A DNA stretch of 44,567 nucleotides from a virus, in IMG/VR virus record IMGVR_UViG_3300020180_000034, positions 1-44,567 of that record. The stretch is one strand, 5' to 3'. Shown piece after piece: positions 15,662 through 25,152 of the stretch. The translations under genes and the position numbers were made by a program. Positions within the stretch are counted from its first letter, which is position 1, and each line of letters starts with the position of its first letter. Below the pieces are notes generated by a model that worked only from the letters and a program-made list of their open reading frames with translations, did no database searches and was not told where the DNA came from.

Positions 15662-16563
15662 TGAAATTTTTGTTTCTAATAATTTTTCTTAGCGCGTGCG
15701 GCTTACTACCAAAAAGTAATAAGCCAAAGCCCGCTAATCCCGTGCAGGCTTTAAAGGAAAAGTATGACGTATACCTTCCCCTTGCCAACGCAAGACTTGA
15801 TAGTTTTGGTTTTGTATCTCCTAAGTGTGACAGCCTTCTCTATAGCAGTTTGGCTAGAGTTGCGGGACTTACACAAGTAGAGCCTTTAAAAGCCGAGAAA
15901 AGCCCCGGCCAGTATCACAGACACCCAAGCTTTTCATGCTACCCTGCCGAGTCAAAGTCCAGTGTTTCAAAAGATATGTTTGTCGGCTTATATCACTACC
16001 TACTTGCCACAAAAAACAAAGATGCTTTGGTTCGCATAAAAGATTACGGCGCTGCCAATAAGTGGGTTATGGGTGAAGCCGTAGACACGGAAACACTTGT
16101 CTCACGCGCCGTGCTTTCTCCTAAGCTTATCGCGCAGCTTTATAGAATGCTTGGTTTAACAAGTCTTACTGAGGATTCGGAAGACGCAATTTTCGTTAAG
16201 CTGGGTTATGAGGGGCATCTTCATGTACTGGGAATTTATCTGGACGGTATTATTAACGCTGGTATGTCTGATTTTGACCTTAAAATACTTAGAGGATATA
16301 CCGACGCCCTTCCAAAAAACTCACTATATTGCGCTATTTATCATAAGTTTTTTGATGGGGTGTACGATAGCTGTCTTGGTACCCTACTTAGCCCGGATGT
16401 TTTCCCCGCTGTTTCACTTCCTACTAGTGAAAATTATTGCACTGAGTATCTCTGGTCTAGGATGGACGATTCAGAAGATGTAGCCCCGTGCCCGCAAAAA
16501 GGTGAGACCCACCCCGGTGTAGATTTTATTTACGCTGCAAGCATTATCTTGGGGGTTAAGTAA
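15661..16563 (+). CDS. Predicted phage lipoprotein
   Basis: A 300-residue protein with a lipoprotein signal peptide: a short basic start, hydrophobic FLFLIIFL, then lipobox LSAC with acylated Cys13 predicted. The mature part has five or more cysteines and motifs CDSLLYSSLA, CYPAESKSSVSKDMF and GYEGHLHVLGIYLDG. From memory this layout recurs in phage tail regions as an unnamed family, but I cannot name it. It should sit in a membrane facing the periplasm. Superinfection exclusion, entry or lysis are all possible. Confidence 0.75.
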   Translation: MKFLFLIIFLSACGLLPKSNKPKPANPVQALKEKYDVYLPLANARLDSFGFVSPKCDSLLYSSLARVAGLTQVEPLKAEKSPGQYHRHPSFSCYPAESKSSVSKDMFVGLYHYLLATKNKDALVRIKDYGAANKWVMGEAVDTETLVSRAVLSPKLIAQLYRMLGLTSLTEDSEDAIFVKLGYEGHLHVLGIYLDGIINAGMSDFDLKILRGYTDALPKNSLYCAIYHKFFDGVYDSCLGTLLSPDVFPAVSLPTSENYCTEYLWSRMDDSEDVAPCPQKGETHPGVDFIYAASIILGVK

Positions 16564-17003
16564 TGGACCCCAAGGAAATACTAAAAACATACGCTCTTTC
16601 GTTTGTTGGCCTGCCCTACCTTTGGGGTGGGGACACCCCTATGAAGGGCTTTGACTGCAGCGGGTTTGTTTTAGAGATTTTAAGAAGCCAAGGACTATGG
16701 GGTAAAGAAGACTCCACGTCACAAAACCTATTCTGGTATTTTGTAAATCTTGGTCCTACATATCTTACGCAAGTCCCGGAGTTTGGCTCTTTGTTGTTTT
16801 TTGGAAGTGACGCCAAGGGCATAAGTCATGTGACTATGGCTTTAAACCAAACAACAATGCTTGAAGCCGGGGGCGGTGACTCCACGGTTATCGACCGTGA
16901 GACGGCAGTAAAAAAAGCTGCGTTTATCCGTGTTAGGCCAATTGCAAATAGAGCGGACCTCAGAGGTGTTTTTAACCCTAAATATTCTTGGAGAACAAAA
17001 TGA
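16563..17003 (+). CDS. NlpC/P60 family cell-wall peptidase
   Basis: A 146-residue protein with the family core: a Cys nucleophile in FDCSGF (Cys32) and the catalytic His in ISHVTMAL (His89), with YLWGGDTP just before the cysteine. Such enzymes cut peptide links in peptidoglycan. The single domain without signal peptide could serve as endolysin or as a tail-associated enzyme opening the wall during entry. It touches the lipoprotein gene upstream (TAATG) and the next small gene downstream (ATGA). Confidence 0.88.
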   Translation: MDPKEILKTYALSFVGLPYLWGGDTPMKGFDCSGFVLEILRSQGLWGKEDSTSQNLFWYFVNLGPTYLTQVPEFGSLLFFGSDAKGISHVTMALNQTTMLEAGGGDSTVIDRETAVKKAAFIRVRPIANRADLRGVFNPKYSWRTK

Positions 17004-17161
17004 CCCCACTAGATTTAGTTTACCCAGGTCTAACCCTAGCTTACATGGCTTTAGAGTATTGGTTTGGAAAGACCGATAAAATAAAAGCAGGAAGCTTAGT
17101 CGAGTTTATTTTGATCGCGTTAAAAGCCGTAGCTAAGGCAAAAAAACCCGCTGGGGAGTAA
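17000..17161 (+). CDS. 53-residue small protein, possible holin-type
   Basis: A short frame coupled by ATGA to the NlpC/P60 gene. It begins MTPLDLVYPGLTLAYMALEYWFGK and has a second hydrophobic stretch (LVEFILIALKAVAKA) before a basic end. Both stretches are short for full membrane spans but could be amphipathic membrane-binding helices. Coupling to a wall peptidase makes a holin-like or enzyme-release role possible, which is inference from context. No Shine-Dalgarno site is needed with this overlap. Confidence 0.65.
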   Translation: MTPLDLVYPGLTLAYMALEYWFGKTDKIKAGSLVEFILIALKAVAKAKKPAGE

Positions 17162-17167
17162 TTTAAG

Positions 17168-17548
17168 ATGCCTACAACACTAAGCTTCGGCTTTGTTAAG
17201 CCGGTAACAGGGGATAAGGGAAGTGTGTTCTTTCCTATCCTCGAAGCTGATATCCAGCAGCTAAACGACCATACCCACAACGGGGCAAATTCCTCTAAGC
17301 TGACAGCGGCAAGCTCGGTGTCTGTTACCCAAGCCGTATCCGCTGCAGGATGGAGCCTTGTAGCAGATGGACGCTACCGGCAGCTTGTAACCCTTGCCGG
17401 TGGGCTTTTATACGACGAGGTAGCTATCTCGTTTAAAGATCAAACCTCACAAGAGGTTTTACTTTTAGGGATTACAAAAAACTCTAGCACCAGTTTTTAT
17501 GTGTACTCGATAGATAACACTATTGCCCTGACGGTGAGCTACAACTAG
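17168..17548 (+). CDS. 126-residue structural-type protein
   Basis: A protein with a fibre-type motif (QLNDHTHNGANSSKL, about residues 31-45) followed by a beta-rich C-terminal domain (YRQLVTLAGGLLYDEVAISF). The DHTHNG motif is frequent in tail fibres and receptor-binding proteins. It is placed directly before the large nozzle-like gene with no gap (stop 17548, next start 17549). It is probably a small virion appendage protein or fibre adaptor. Confidence 0.7.
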   Translation: MPTTLSFGFVKPVTGDKGSVFFPILEADIQQLNDHTHNGANSSKLTAASSVSVTQAVSAAGWSLVADGRYRQLVTLAGGLLYDEVAISFKDQTSQEVLLLGITKNSSTSFYVYSIDNTIALTVSYN

Positions 17549-19843
17549 ATGATTCTTTACCAACCAATGGACGTGGACGATTTCTCAGGCGGTATAACCG
17601 ACTACTACGTTGGTGCGCCTTTAAACCGTTACCAAAAAGCTGATAACCTTGTCTTAGTAAAGTACGACAGAAAAGCCCGTCTTTTCACTCGTCCCGGATC
17701 TGGGATATATGACCCCTCGGCTTACCAGGTCCCGTCGGCAAGTAGAGTGGGCACTCTAAAAAACTTTGGTACTACCTTACTTACGCACTCAGCCCGAAAA
17801 ATTTATTATGTTTCAGCCGGTGCCTGGACGGAGCTTTCTGGTCCGACGGGAAACGCTCTTTTACCGGCAGGGGTTACCGTAAACAACTACTTGTCTCTAG
17901 CCGAGTGGAATAACCACTTGTTTGGGGTGAGTGACGCCTTCACCAAGCCCTTTAAAATATACAAAGATAACACCGACACCCTAAGACTTAGAACCGCAGG
18001 ACTGCCAAAGCACGCCACTGTACCCACGGTAACACCAACGGCGAATACGGGTAAAAACTATATCTACCGCTTCACCCGCAGGTACACTTACCAAGTCGGG
18101 ACACTTACCTTTGTCGATGAAAGCTCCTACGTAGAGCTTTTTGTTAGTAACTCGGATAATCCCGGCACTAACCAAAATAACGTTGCCGCAATCCCTGCCC
18201 TTGCCAACGGTGCCGGGGATAACTACGACACCGCGGCTTCTGACTTTGTAACGGTTATCTACCGCACCGTAAACAACGGCGATGCCTTTTACCAAGTGGG
18301 GACGGTGCAAAACAACACCGCTACTTTCACCGACAACGTTTCTGACGCAGCCCTAGAAAACAATGCTTCGATGTACACCGAAGGGGGCGTAGTAGAAAAC
18401 GACGCCCCGCCTTTATGCAAGGTCATGCATATAAACCAACAGCGCGGCTATTACGCCCACACTAAAGAAGGCACGGAGATTCACGCAAACCGTTTGTACC
18501 AAAGCATAGACGGGGACCCGGACTCTGTACCTGCACGGTTTTTTGTGGACATAGACGACGAGATTGTTGGCGTGTCGTCTGTGAAAGACACCACTATTCT
18601 TTTATGTAAAAAATCCACTTGGCGCGTTGACGGTGTGTTCGACATCCAAGGCCGTGGCGGCATGGTGGCGCAAAAAATATCTGATACGTCCTCGTGTGTT
18701 TCCGCGCAATCTGCGGTGCAAACCCTCGAGGGTGTGTTTTGGTGCGGAGAAGATTCGTTTTACTTCACCGATGCCTTTAAGGTCTTAAAGCTAAACCGGG
18801 GGTGGGACCAAACCCACGCCAATATCGTGCAGTCTTCCCCGGCTGAGCGTAAAAAAAGAATCCAAGGAAAGTACGACCCGCGCACGCGGCGTATTTATTG
18901 GGCGGTAAGTGACGAGCTAAGTGCCACAGACAACGACTCGGTGTACGTCCTAGATTTAAACTGGCCGTCTTTTTTAGACGGCGTATCTGACGGTGCCTTT
19001 ACGTCTATGAGTGGCGGCGACAGCTTTGCCCCGACTGCCCTTGAGTTTGTAGATGGCAACATGCTTCGGGGTGATAAGAGGGGCTATATCTTTAAGCACT
19101 TTAGTAGCCTTTATACTGACCCCAAAATAGATACCTTCTCCATACCCTCGACGTGGATAACCCAAACCATACGCTACGACTACCGTGGGGCATCCACCAA
19201 CTTTGGGTCTAACTTTAAAAGAAAGTTTACACCGCGCATTTCCGTGGTGTGTGAAAACGAAACCAACCTATCTTTGCAAGTAGTGTCTAACAGCGACAAA
19301 AATAGAATAGTTGGAAGCTGCAGCCCCATTCGGTTTAGAGCCAACCTGACTTGGGGTGACCCGGATGTATACTGGGGGGATGCCGATGTCATTTGGAATT
19401 ACGACGGGCTGATAGACCAGTACCGAAGATTTCCCGGGAAATCTCTACGCTGCAGCTACAAGCAAATTTATCTACAAAATGCTTTTGTGGCGATTGTTTC
19501 CTCGGATCTAATCGGCAGCGTGGTGGTAAACGCGGTGTCTAAGTTAGCGACCCTTGTGAACTCTGCACAGTACGACTGGCCTTCGCAGGCAGTAGACTAC
19601 TACCTAGCCTTTTCTAACGACGGCTACGTGAGAGAGTACCTGGTTACGGCTAGGTCTAGTGACGTTTTGACCTTTGCAGATACCCAAGGGGTAGCCCCTA
19701 CGGGTACTTTAGCTTGGGTTTTACGCGGCTACCCCAAGGGCGAGATCATGAACCTCGTCTCTTACACTATCCATTACTCTTCGTTTGGCGACTCACAAAC
19801 CCAGTTCACCACGGAAAGTACTGGGGAGGTAGGCTCGACATGA
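17549..19843 (+). CDS. Large nozzle or stabilisation-like virion protein
   Basis: A 764-residue, beta-rich protein with repeated blade-like segments (RRIYWAVSDELSATDNDSVYVLDL, TTILLCKKSTWRVDG, EGVFWCGEDSFYFTD). These suggest a beta-propeller, as in podoviral tail nozzles and P22 gp10-type stabilisation proteins. Position before the adaptor and ejection genes fits. Its length exceeds P22 gp10 (about 470), so extra domains or a separate family are possible. The stop overlaps the next start (ACATGA). Confidence 0.7.
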   Translation: MILYQPMDVDDFSGGITDYYVGAPLNRYQKADNLVLVKYDRKARLFTRPGSGIYDPSAYQVPSASRVGTLKNFGTTLLTHSARKIYYVSAGAWTELSGPTGNALLPAGVTVNNYLSLAEWNNHLFGVSDAFTKPFKIYKDNTDTLRLRTAGLPKHATVPTVTPTANTGKNYIYRFTRRYTYQVGTLTFVDESSYVELFVSNSDNPGTNQNNVAAIPALANGAGDNYDTAASDFVTVIYRTVNNGDAFYQVGTVQNNTATFTDNVSDAALENNASMYTEGGVVENDAPPLCKVMHINQQRGYYAHTKEGTEIHANRLYQSIDGDPDSVPARFFVDIDDEIVGVSSVKDTTILLCKKSTWRVDGVFDIQGRGGMVAQKISDTSSCVSAQSAVQTLEGVFWCGEDSFYFTDAFKVLKLNRGWDQTHANIVQSSPAERKKRIQGKYDPRTRRIYWAVSDELSATDNDSVYVLDLNWPSFLDGVSDGAFTSMSGGDSFAPTALEFVDGNMLRGDKRGYIFKHFSSLYTDPKIDTFSIPSTWITQTIRYDYRGASTNFGSNFKRKFTPRISVVCENETNLSLQVVSNSDKNRIVGSCSPIRFRANLTWGDPDVYWGDADVIWNYDGLIDQYRRFPGKSLRCSYKQIYLQNAFVAIVSSDLIGSVVVNAVSKLATLVNSAQYDWPSQAVDYYLAFSNDGYVREYLVTARSSDVLTFADTQGVAPTGTLAWVLRGYPKGEIMNLVSYTIHYSSFGDSQTQFTTESTGEVGST

Positions 19844-20163
19844 TCGAACAGATAAACCTCTATAGAAAAGAAATTGATAACGAGTTTTCTCAGGAAAATT
19901 TTAGAAGGCTATGGGAGTTTTTAAACTCTCACCCTCTTATAAAGGGTGACTTCAAATTTTTTGAATACACCTTTGACGCGGCGGTGACCAACAAACAACT
20001 CGCCCACAAGTTATCTTTTGTCCCCAAAGACGTGCTGCAAACATACGTCACAGGCGGGGCAGAGGTTACGTGGAACTTTGACAAGTTCACCAAGACTTTT
20101 TTAAACGTAACCACAAACGCTGCCTGCACCGTCAGGTTATTTGTCGGGAGGTATGAGGATTAA
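19840..20163 (+). CDS. 107-residue hypothetical virion-region protein
   Basis: A small protein starting MIEQINLYRKEIDNEFSQENF, overlapping the previous stop (ATGA at 19840-19843). Residues 30-107 are beta-rich (KFFEYTFDAAVTNKQLAHKLSF, TKTFLNVTTNAACTVRLFVGRY). I do not recognise it. It lies between nozzle-like and adaptor genes, so it may be a small tail component. A longer frame from 19714 would run inside the previous gene and is not used. Confidence 0.7.
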   Translation: MIEQINLYRKEIDNEFSQENFRRLWEFLNSHPLIKGDFKFFEYTFDAAVTNKQLAHKLSFVPKDVLQTYVTGGAEVTWNFDKFTKTFLNVTTNAACTVRLFVGRYED

Positions 20164-20164
20164 C

Positions 20165-20854
20165 ATGGCTAAATTTTGGACCTACGCCGAGATAAGAGCA
20201 AAGATTCAGCAAGACCTATCTTTAGAAGACGAGGTTTCTATTGAGCCTGCCGAGCTTCTAGGCTACGTCAACGAGGCCATCGACGAGGCAGAGGCTGAAA
20301 TACACGGGCTATATGAGGATTACTTTCTCACGCGGAACACTATCACCCTTGTCCAAAGCCAAGAAGAGTACGACCTACCCGCTGATATCTTTGCCCACAA
20401 GATTAGAAACCTCGTGTACAAAAACGGCTCGGAAGTCTACCAAATACACCGCGTCAAAGACTGGCGAAAGTTCGAAGAATACGCCGTCCAAAGCATCAAC
20501 CAAACCTCGACGCGTTACATGTGGTTTATGGTCAACTCGGTGCCAGGCAGCCCCAAGGTTTTGATCTCACCCCCGGCAAAGACTGCGGGACCCTACGTCA
20601 ATATCTGGTACCTGCGTAATGCCAATCGTTTGGTGTTAGACACCGACGTTTGTGATATACCTGAATTCATAAATTTTGTTTTACAATACGCGAAAGTCCG
20701 TTGCTACGAGAAGGAAGGGCACCCCAACCTTCAAAAAGCTATGCCTGATTTAGAGCAACAGCGAACACAAATGGTTTCTACTTTGGCCACTATGACACCA
20801 GACGGCGAGAACGAGTTAGAAGCCGACTTTTCTATTTATGAGGAGCTAAGCTAA
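20165..20854 (+). CDS. Head-tail adaptor (gp4-like) protein
   Basis: A 229-residue protein similar in size and feel to P22 gp4-type adaptors: helical N-terminus with an acidic LLGYVNEAIDEAEAEIHGLYEDYF segment, a beta domain with EEYDLPADIFAHKIRNLVYKNG, and a C-terminal helix (YAKVRCYEKEGHPNLQKAMPD). Such proteins bind under the portal and receive the nozzle. ATG at 20165 follows the previous stop by one base and has GAGG upstream. An enzymatic role, as P22 gp4 muramidase has, is not evident. Confidence 0.72.
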   Translation: MAKFWTYAEIRAKIQQDLSLEDEVSIEPAELLGYVNEAIDEAEAEIHGLYEDYFLTRNTITLVQSQEEYDLPADIFAHKIRNLVYKNGSEVYQIHRVKDWRKFEEYAVQSINQTSTRYMWFMVNSVPGSPKVLISPPAKTAGPYVNIWYLRNANRLVLDTDVCDIPEFINFVLQYAKVRCYEKEGHPNLQKAMPDLEQQRTQMVSTLATMTPDGENELEADFSIYEELS

Positions 20855-21657
20855 TGGGCTATAAAAAGTCTGTAGCCAAGATGGGCCGTAACTTTGCAAG
20901 TACGGTGAAAGACCCCTTGGCGGCTGCCAGAAATAAAACCGTGCAGGGCGATCTTTTAAACGCGGCTCTTCTGGGCTCTGGTCCAGTTGGGATGATTATA
21001 GGCGGTGCCCGAATTTATAATAAAAATACCGGCAAGGGACCAGGTCAATCGGGCGGACCAGGACCAGAACCAGGCGGCGCAACATACAACGCTTACTCAG
21101 ACCCCAACTCCCCCGAGTTTATCTTGGGTCAAGGTCCTAAAAAAGTCGGCATGACTGAGCTTGAAGATAAATTTAAGATGAAAGACGGCTCGGCTTGGCT
21201 TGGGCTACAAAACGAGCGGCAAAAAATAGAGCAGCAAGCCGCTATGGATAACGCTGCAAAACAGTCTGCCAGTGGGCAGGCCTCGGCGTATAACCAACTA
21301 GCTATGCGCGGCGGGCTATCAAGTGGGGCAAGAGAAAGAGTTGCGTCGGATGCGATGGGGGATCTAAACAAAAATAAACAAAACACCGCCCGTCAAGGTG
21401 AGCTAGCCCGCCTAGGCTTAGGCACCGAGGCAGAAAACATGACACGCCAAGCACAGCAGTTTAATACCAACGCTGCCTTCCAACAACAGCTGGCGGGGCA
21501 AGATGTCGAGAATATAAAGTACCAGGAACAAGCCAAGCTTTTTGCAGCGGGTAAAACCGCCGATGCAATGGGCTCCGCCGCTAATAGAAAGTCTGGTATG
21601 GAAAAAGCGGGCACGGGTATCTCAAGGGCGTTTAAAAGTATGCTTGGCAGAGGGTAA
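20854..21657 (+). CDS. Probable internal virion (ejection) protein A
   Basis: A 267-residue protein rich in Gly, Ala and Gln. The N-terminal part has a glycine-rich hydrophobic stretch (LLNAALLGSGPVGMIIGGARIY, about residues 29-50) and a Pro/Gly linker. The rest is a long charged helix region (NERQKIEQQAAMDNAAKQ, ARQGELARLGLGTEAENM). This layout matches podoviral proteins packed inside the head and ejected with DNA. It starts in TAATG overlap with the adaptor gene. Confidence 0.65.
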   Translation: MGYKKSVAKMGRNFASTVKDPLAAARNKTVQGDLLNAALLGSGPVGMIIGGARIYNKNTGKGPGQSGGPGPEPGGATYNAYSDPNSPEFILGQGPKKVGMTELEDKFKMKDGSAWLGLQNERQKIEQQAAMDNAAKQSASGQASAYNQLAMRGGLSSGARERVASDAMGDLNKNKQNTARQGELARLGLGTEAENMTRQAQQFNTNAAFQQQLAGQDVENIKYQEQAKLFAAGKTADAMGSAANRKSGMEKAGTGISRAFKSMLGRG

Positions 21658-21737
21658 AACGCTCTTTCTTTTGAAAAGAAAAACTTTGGTAATTGTAGAG
21701 AAGCTAAATTTAAAAGACTGTTTAAGGAGATAGCAAA

Positions 21738-22061
21738 ATGTCATTTTGGTTACCGCTAGCGATGGCTGGCGTAGGTGCAGCAAAAGGTGTGATGGACCAA
21801 GGCGATGCAAGAGCAGAGGCAAAAACCCAGGCCGAGATTGCCCGCTATAGCCCGTGGTCTGGTATGCAGCCACAACAGGTGCAAAAAGGCGATCCCTTTG
21901 GCGCGGCTATGCAAGGTGGGATGGCTGGTATGGGACTTAGCCAAAGCATGGACGCTGCAGGCCAGGCCAATGAATTTCAAAAGCAGCAATTGCAGCTACA
22001 AAAGCAGCAAGCGGATGCCCAAAATAATTACTTGCAGTCTATGACACCGCCACGCATGTAG
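21738..22061 (+). CDS. Small internal virion-type protein B
   Basis: A 107-residue protein with a hydrophobic Gly/Ala start (MSFWLPLAMAGVGAAKGVMDQG) and a Gln-rich end (FQKQQLQLQKQQADAQNNYL). AAGGAG lies 7 bases before the ATG. It resembles small ejection-type proteins and the first part of its neighbours. The 80-base gap upstream holds only a weak TTCTTTTGAAAAGAA palindrome. Confidence 0.6.
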   Translation: MSFWLPLAMAGVGAAKGVMDQGDARAEAKTQAEIARYSPWSGMQPQQVQKGDPFGAAMQGGMAGMGLSQSMDAAGQANEFQKQQLQLQKQQADAQNNYLQSMTPPRM

Positions 22062-22072
22062 GGGTTTTAACG

Positions 22073-23218
22073 ATGGGTCTTCGCATACCACAAAGCTCGT
22101 GGCTTCAGATGAATCCGCAGCAGCAGTTTTTGATGCAGCAAGGTGTAATGCCCTCGGGTATCCCCACGCCCGATGGCAGCGGAGAGATGATTACCCCCTC
22201 GATGCCTACCGAAGATCAACAAAAAGCTATGGCTGACCTTCAGGCCTCGCAGATGCAGAGCTTTCAAAATCAACAGCGCGGCATCGACGACTTAAGCCAG
22301 TACACCAATGCCCTGCAAGGGCAAGAAGTCCAAACCGATCTCACCCCGCTTGCAGCCCTAACGGATGCTTGGACTGGTTCCAAGTTTGCCCAAAGCTACC
22401 GAGCACCAGAAAGCGGTAAAGAAAAGCAGGCGACAGTCGCCGCACTAAAGCAGGCTTTGAACAAAGAAAAAGGCAATCTCACCGACAACGAAGTTGCTCT
22501 GTTAAAAGCAAAAATCTCTGCCCTAACTACACAAAGTATTTTCGGGCAAAAGAAAGATGCAAAATCTGGCGATGACACCGCAAAAAACGCCAAAGACGCC
22601 AAAGAAGATAAAGATAAAAAAGCATCGGAAGCCCTAGCAGCCCGAGAAAAACTTATCACGCGGGATCAGGCAAAGCAGATGGAAGGTATTATCGCGTTTA
22701 ATGGCGCTTTGAATGCCTACGAGGACGCTATAAATCGTTACCCCGTAACCGGGCGACTTGTCGGAAAAGGCGCTCAAGATATTGACTCTGCGTACTCGCA
22801 AGTAAAAATTAAATACAAAGAAGCGGCAAACCTAGGCGCACTAAGTGGACCAGATATTGGGCTAGTCGTCGAAGGTATCGCCCCCGCTGCAGGTATCGGC
22901 GGAGTTTGGAGTATCCTAAAGGGCGGCGGTGAAGAGGGATTAAAGCTTGGTCTTAAAGGAATTCGTGAGCAGACTAAGGGTGATTTTGATGCGAAATCCG
23001 CGTATCTAAAATCCGCCTACCGCGAGTATAGCGCGCCCGTACTCCAAGAATACGCAAACCAGTACAGTAAGGTTTCTCGTCCCACGGCGACTGCCAAACC
23101 AAGCGGCAGCGCGGCTTCTAAGTATGTTGTAGGTAAAACTAAAAAAGACTTTGGCGGTAAGAGCTACACCTACCAAGGTGGCGATCCGGCTGCCAGTAAA
23201 AGTTGGAAGGCTGACTAA
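22073..23218 (+). CDS. Internal virion (ejection) protein C
   Basis: A 381-residue protein. Residues 1-90 are Gln/Pro/Met-rich (MNPQQQFLMQQGVMPSG). The middle is highly charged and helical (KDDTAKNAKDAKEDKDKK-like stretch near 165-185). The C-terminal third contains a segment (KEAANLGALSGPDIGLVVEGIAP) that I recall from other podoviral ejection proteins. It ends in TAATG overlap with the next gene. It is probably carried in the head and delivered into the host envelope with the genome. Confidence 0.65.
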   Translation: MGLRIPQSSWLQMNPQQQFLMQQGVMPSGIPTPDGSGEMITPSMPTEDQQKAMADLQASQMQSFQNQQRGIDDLSQYTNALQGQEVQTDLTPLAALTDAWTGSKFAQSYRAPESGKEKQATVAALKQALNKEKGNLTDNEVALLKAKISALTTQSIFGQKKDAKSGDDTAKNAKDAKEDKDKKASEALAAREKLITRDQAKQMEGIIAFNGALNAYEDAINRYPVTGRLVGKGAQDIDSAYSQVKIKYKEAANLGALSGPDIGLVVEGIAPAAGIGGVWSILKGGGEEGLKLGLKGIREQTKGDFDAKSAYLKSAYREYSAPVLQEYANQYSKVSRPTATAKPSGSAASKYVVGKTKKDFGGKSYTYQGGDPAASKSWKAD

Positions 23219-25152
23219 TGTCTGAAAAAGCACCATGGGAAGAAGCAGCGGAGTTAAAGGCGCAGGGTCTTTTAACGTATGACGAGTCCTCCTCGCCGGA
23301 AAGCCCCGAGGCTTTACCAACCATCGAAGAAATGCACCCAAAGCTCACCGCCGTAGATAGAGTTTTTTTAGAAAACTTTGCTAATAACCCGATGGCATCG
23401 GCCAAATATTTAGAGCAAAAATATCCGGATCTAGAGATTAGAATATCGGGCAATGATCTTCTCATGAAAACCGCCGAAGAAAAAAACTATAGAGTTCTTG
23501 ACCCTGACACCGGGTTTAGCCCAATAGCTAACCCCAAAGAAGCACTGTATGACATAGTAGACTCAGGCGTTGATATAGCTACCGGCACACTAAGTGGGAT
23601 GGCAGGGGCTGCAGCCGGTATTTTTGGTGGTATACCCACTATGGGTGTGGGTGCCCTTCCAGCTGCCATGGCGGCGTCGGGTGCTACCTCGTATGGGTTA
23701 GACGTGGCCAAGCAAAAAGCGGGGCAGTTCTTAGGTCTTCCCCAAAACGTGGACCAGACCCAAGCCCTTATCTCGGGTGCAGGGGGGCTGGCCGGTCCTG
23801 CGCTATTTGGTACAGGTGCTACGCAAGCCCAAATTTTAAAGCAAGCCATGGGCAAAGGCTTAGGGAAGACCACTTCGGCTGCACTGCTGGCGGGGCAGCG
23901 TGGGGTGACCGGCAGACTTTACGACGCCGTAAAGGGCAGAGCCCTGCCAGCGATGGGGGAAGTAATATCGGGTATCCCGTCGGCACAAATTTTAACGCGT
24001 GCCGCAAGACCTGGGGACGTAAAGGCTTTACAAGACCAAGGCATACTCTCTAAAAGTAGACAGATTTTTGATGGTTTGCGTGGGTATTTTGGGGGTAAAA
24101 AAGAAGAGATAGGCCAACAAATGGAAGACGCTGTCGAAAACAGTGATTCCATGGTGGATATTTCGCGGGTAAAAGAAGCTCTTGCGAAGGCTCGAGAAGC
24201 CGCGCAAAACTCTTTTGATGAAACCCCGAACGAGTATAATCAGACAGTGCTAAAAAACTTGGATGATTTATTTAACGAGCACTTTCTAAATAAAAAATCT
24301 GTAGAAGAAGCCTTGGACATGTCGTTAGTGCATGGTTATGATCCCGTAACTTTGATGCCACTAGCGAAAGTCGAGGGCTCACCCTCACAGTATATCCCAG
24401 ACCAAGTATCAGCGCAGCAAGCTATGCGCATGAAAGACGCGCTCAACCAATCTGCAGATATGTTTGACCCTAAGCTGAACAAAATGGGTGGCAGGCTTTC
24501 AGGCTCTAAGGCTGATAAAACCCTAACGCTCACCGCGCAAGACGCATCTCAAAGACTATCCAAGGCGCTCGGCGTAGCGGTGCCAGAAATGGCTGTCTTA
24601 AACAAAGCCTACGGTGAAGTAGCCAACACGCAAAAACTTATCCAAGCCGACTTTAAAACACCGCGCACTACTGCAAAAACTCTGCAAAAACTAAACTCAG
24701 CCTCTAAGTCAGATATCTTGCCCGTTATCCAATCTATAGATAAAAATAGCGGGCTAGGTATTATGAAAACCTCGCTTCTTATGCAGACGGCTAAAACCTT
24801 CGAGAAAGCGTCAAAAGACGCTCTTTCCTCTGGCGGTACTACCTCCACCACGCGCTCTACGGCAACGGGGGCACTTGGCGGGGGCTTGGGTTTTGCAGCC
24901 GGTATGATGGGTACCCAAAACCCATACCTTGCCTCTATCATGGCGGGGGCTGGTGCTTTCGTGGGTTCCAAGGCGGCGTCTCCCGCAGCGATGGGGTTAT
25001 ACATAGACGCTGCCCGTGCAGCCAACGCGCCCGTGGCAGCGGCAAGGAATATGGGCTTGGGGCTATCTGCTCCTACGCAAACACTGATGCAGCAATACGC
25101 CGCACCGTCGGCATGGGACTTGGTTTCTAAACGCGAGGGGATGGGTAAATAA
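23218..25152 (+). CDS. Large internal virion (ejection) protein D
   Basis: A 644-residue protein, close to P22 gp16 in length and last in the ejection group, as gp16 is. Residues 110-165 and about 540-600 hold Gly/Ala-rich hydrophobic helices (GTLSGMAGAAAGIFGGIPT, ALGGGLGFAAGMMGTQN) that could insert into the host membrane. Between them are long charged helices. No transglycosylase or other catalytic motif was recognised. A role in forming the DNA channel across the envelope is inferred. Confidence 0.65.
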   Translation: MSEKAPWEEAAELKAQGLLTYDESSSPESPEALPTIEEMHPKLTAVDRVFLENFANNPMASAKYLEQKYPDLEIRISGNDLLMKTAEEKNYRVLDPDTGFSPIANPKEALYDIVDSGVDIATGTLSGMAGAAAGIFGGIPTMGVGALPAAMAASGATSYGLDVAKQKAGQFLGLPQNVDQTQALISGAGGLAGPALFGTGATQAQILKQAMGKGLGKTTSAALLAGQRGVTGRLYDAVKGRALPAMGEVISGIPSAQILTRAARPGDVKALQDQGILSKSRQIFDGLRGYFGGKKEEIGQQMEDAVENSDSMVDISRVKEALAKAREAAQNSFDETPNEYNQTVLKNLDDLFNEHFLNKKSVEEALDMSLVHGYDPVTLMPLAKVEGSPSQYIPDQVSAQQAMRMKDALNQSADMFDPKLNKMGGRLSGSKADKTLTLTAQDASQRLSKALGVAVPEMAVLNKAYGEVANTQKLIQADFKTPRTTAKTLQKLNSASKSDILPVIQSIDKNSGLGIMKTSLLMQTAKTFEKASKDALSSGGTTSTTRSTATGALGGGLGFAAGMMGTQNPYLASIMAGAGAFVGSKAASPAAMGLYIDAARAANAPVAAARNMGLGLSAPTQTLMQQYAAPSAWDLVSKREGMGK

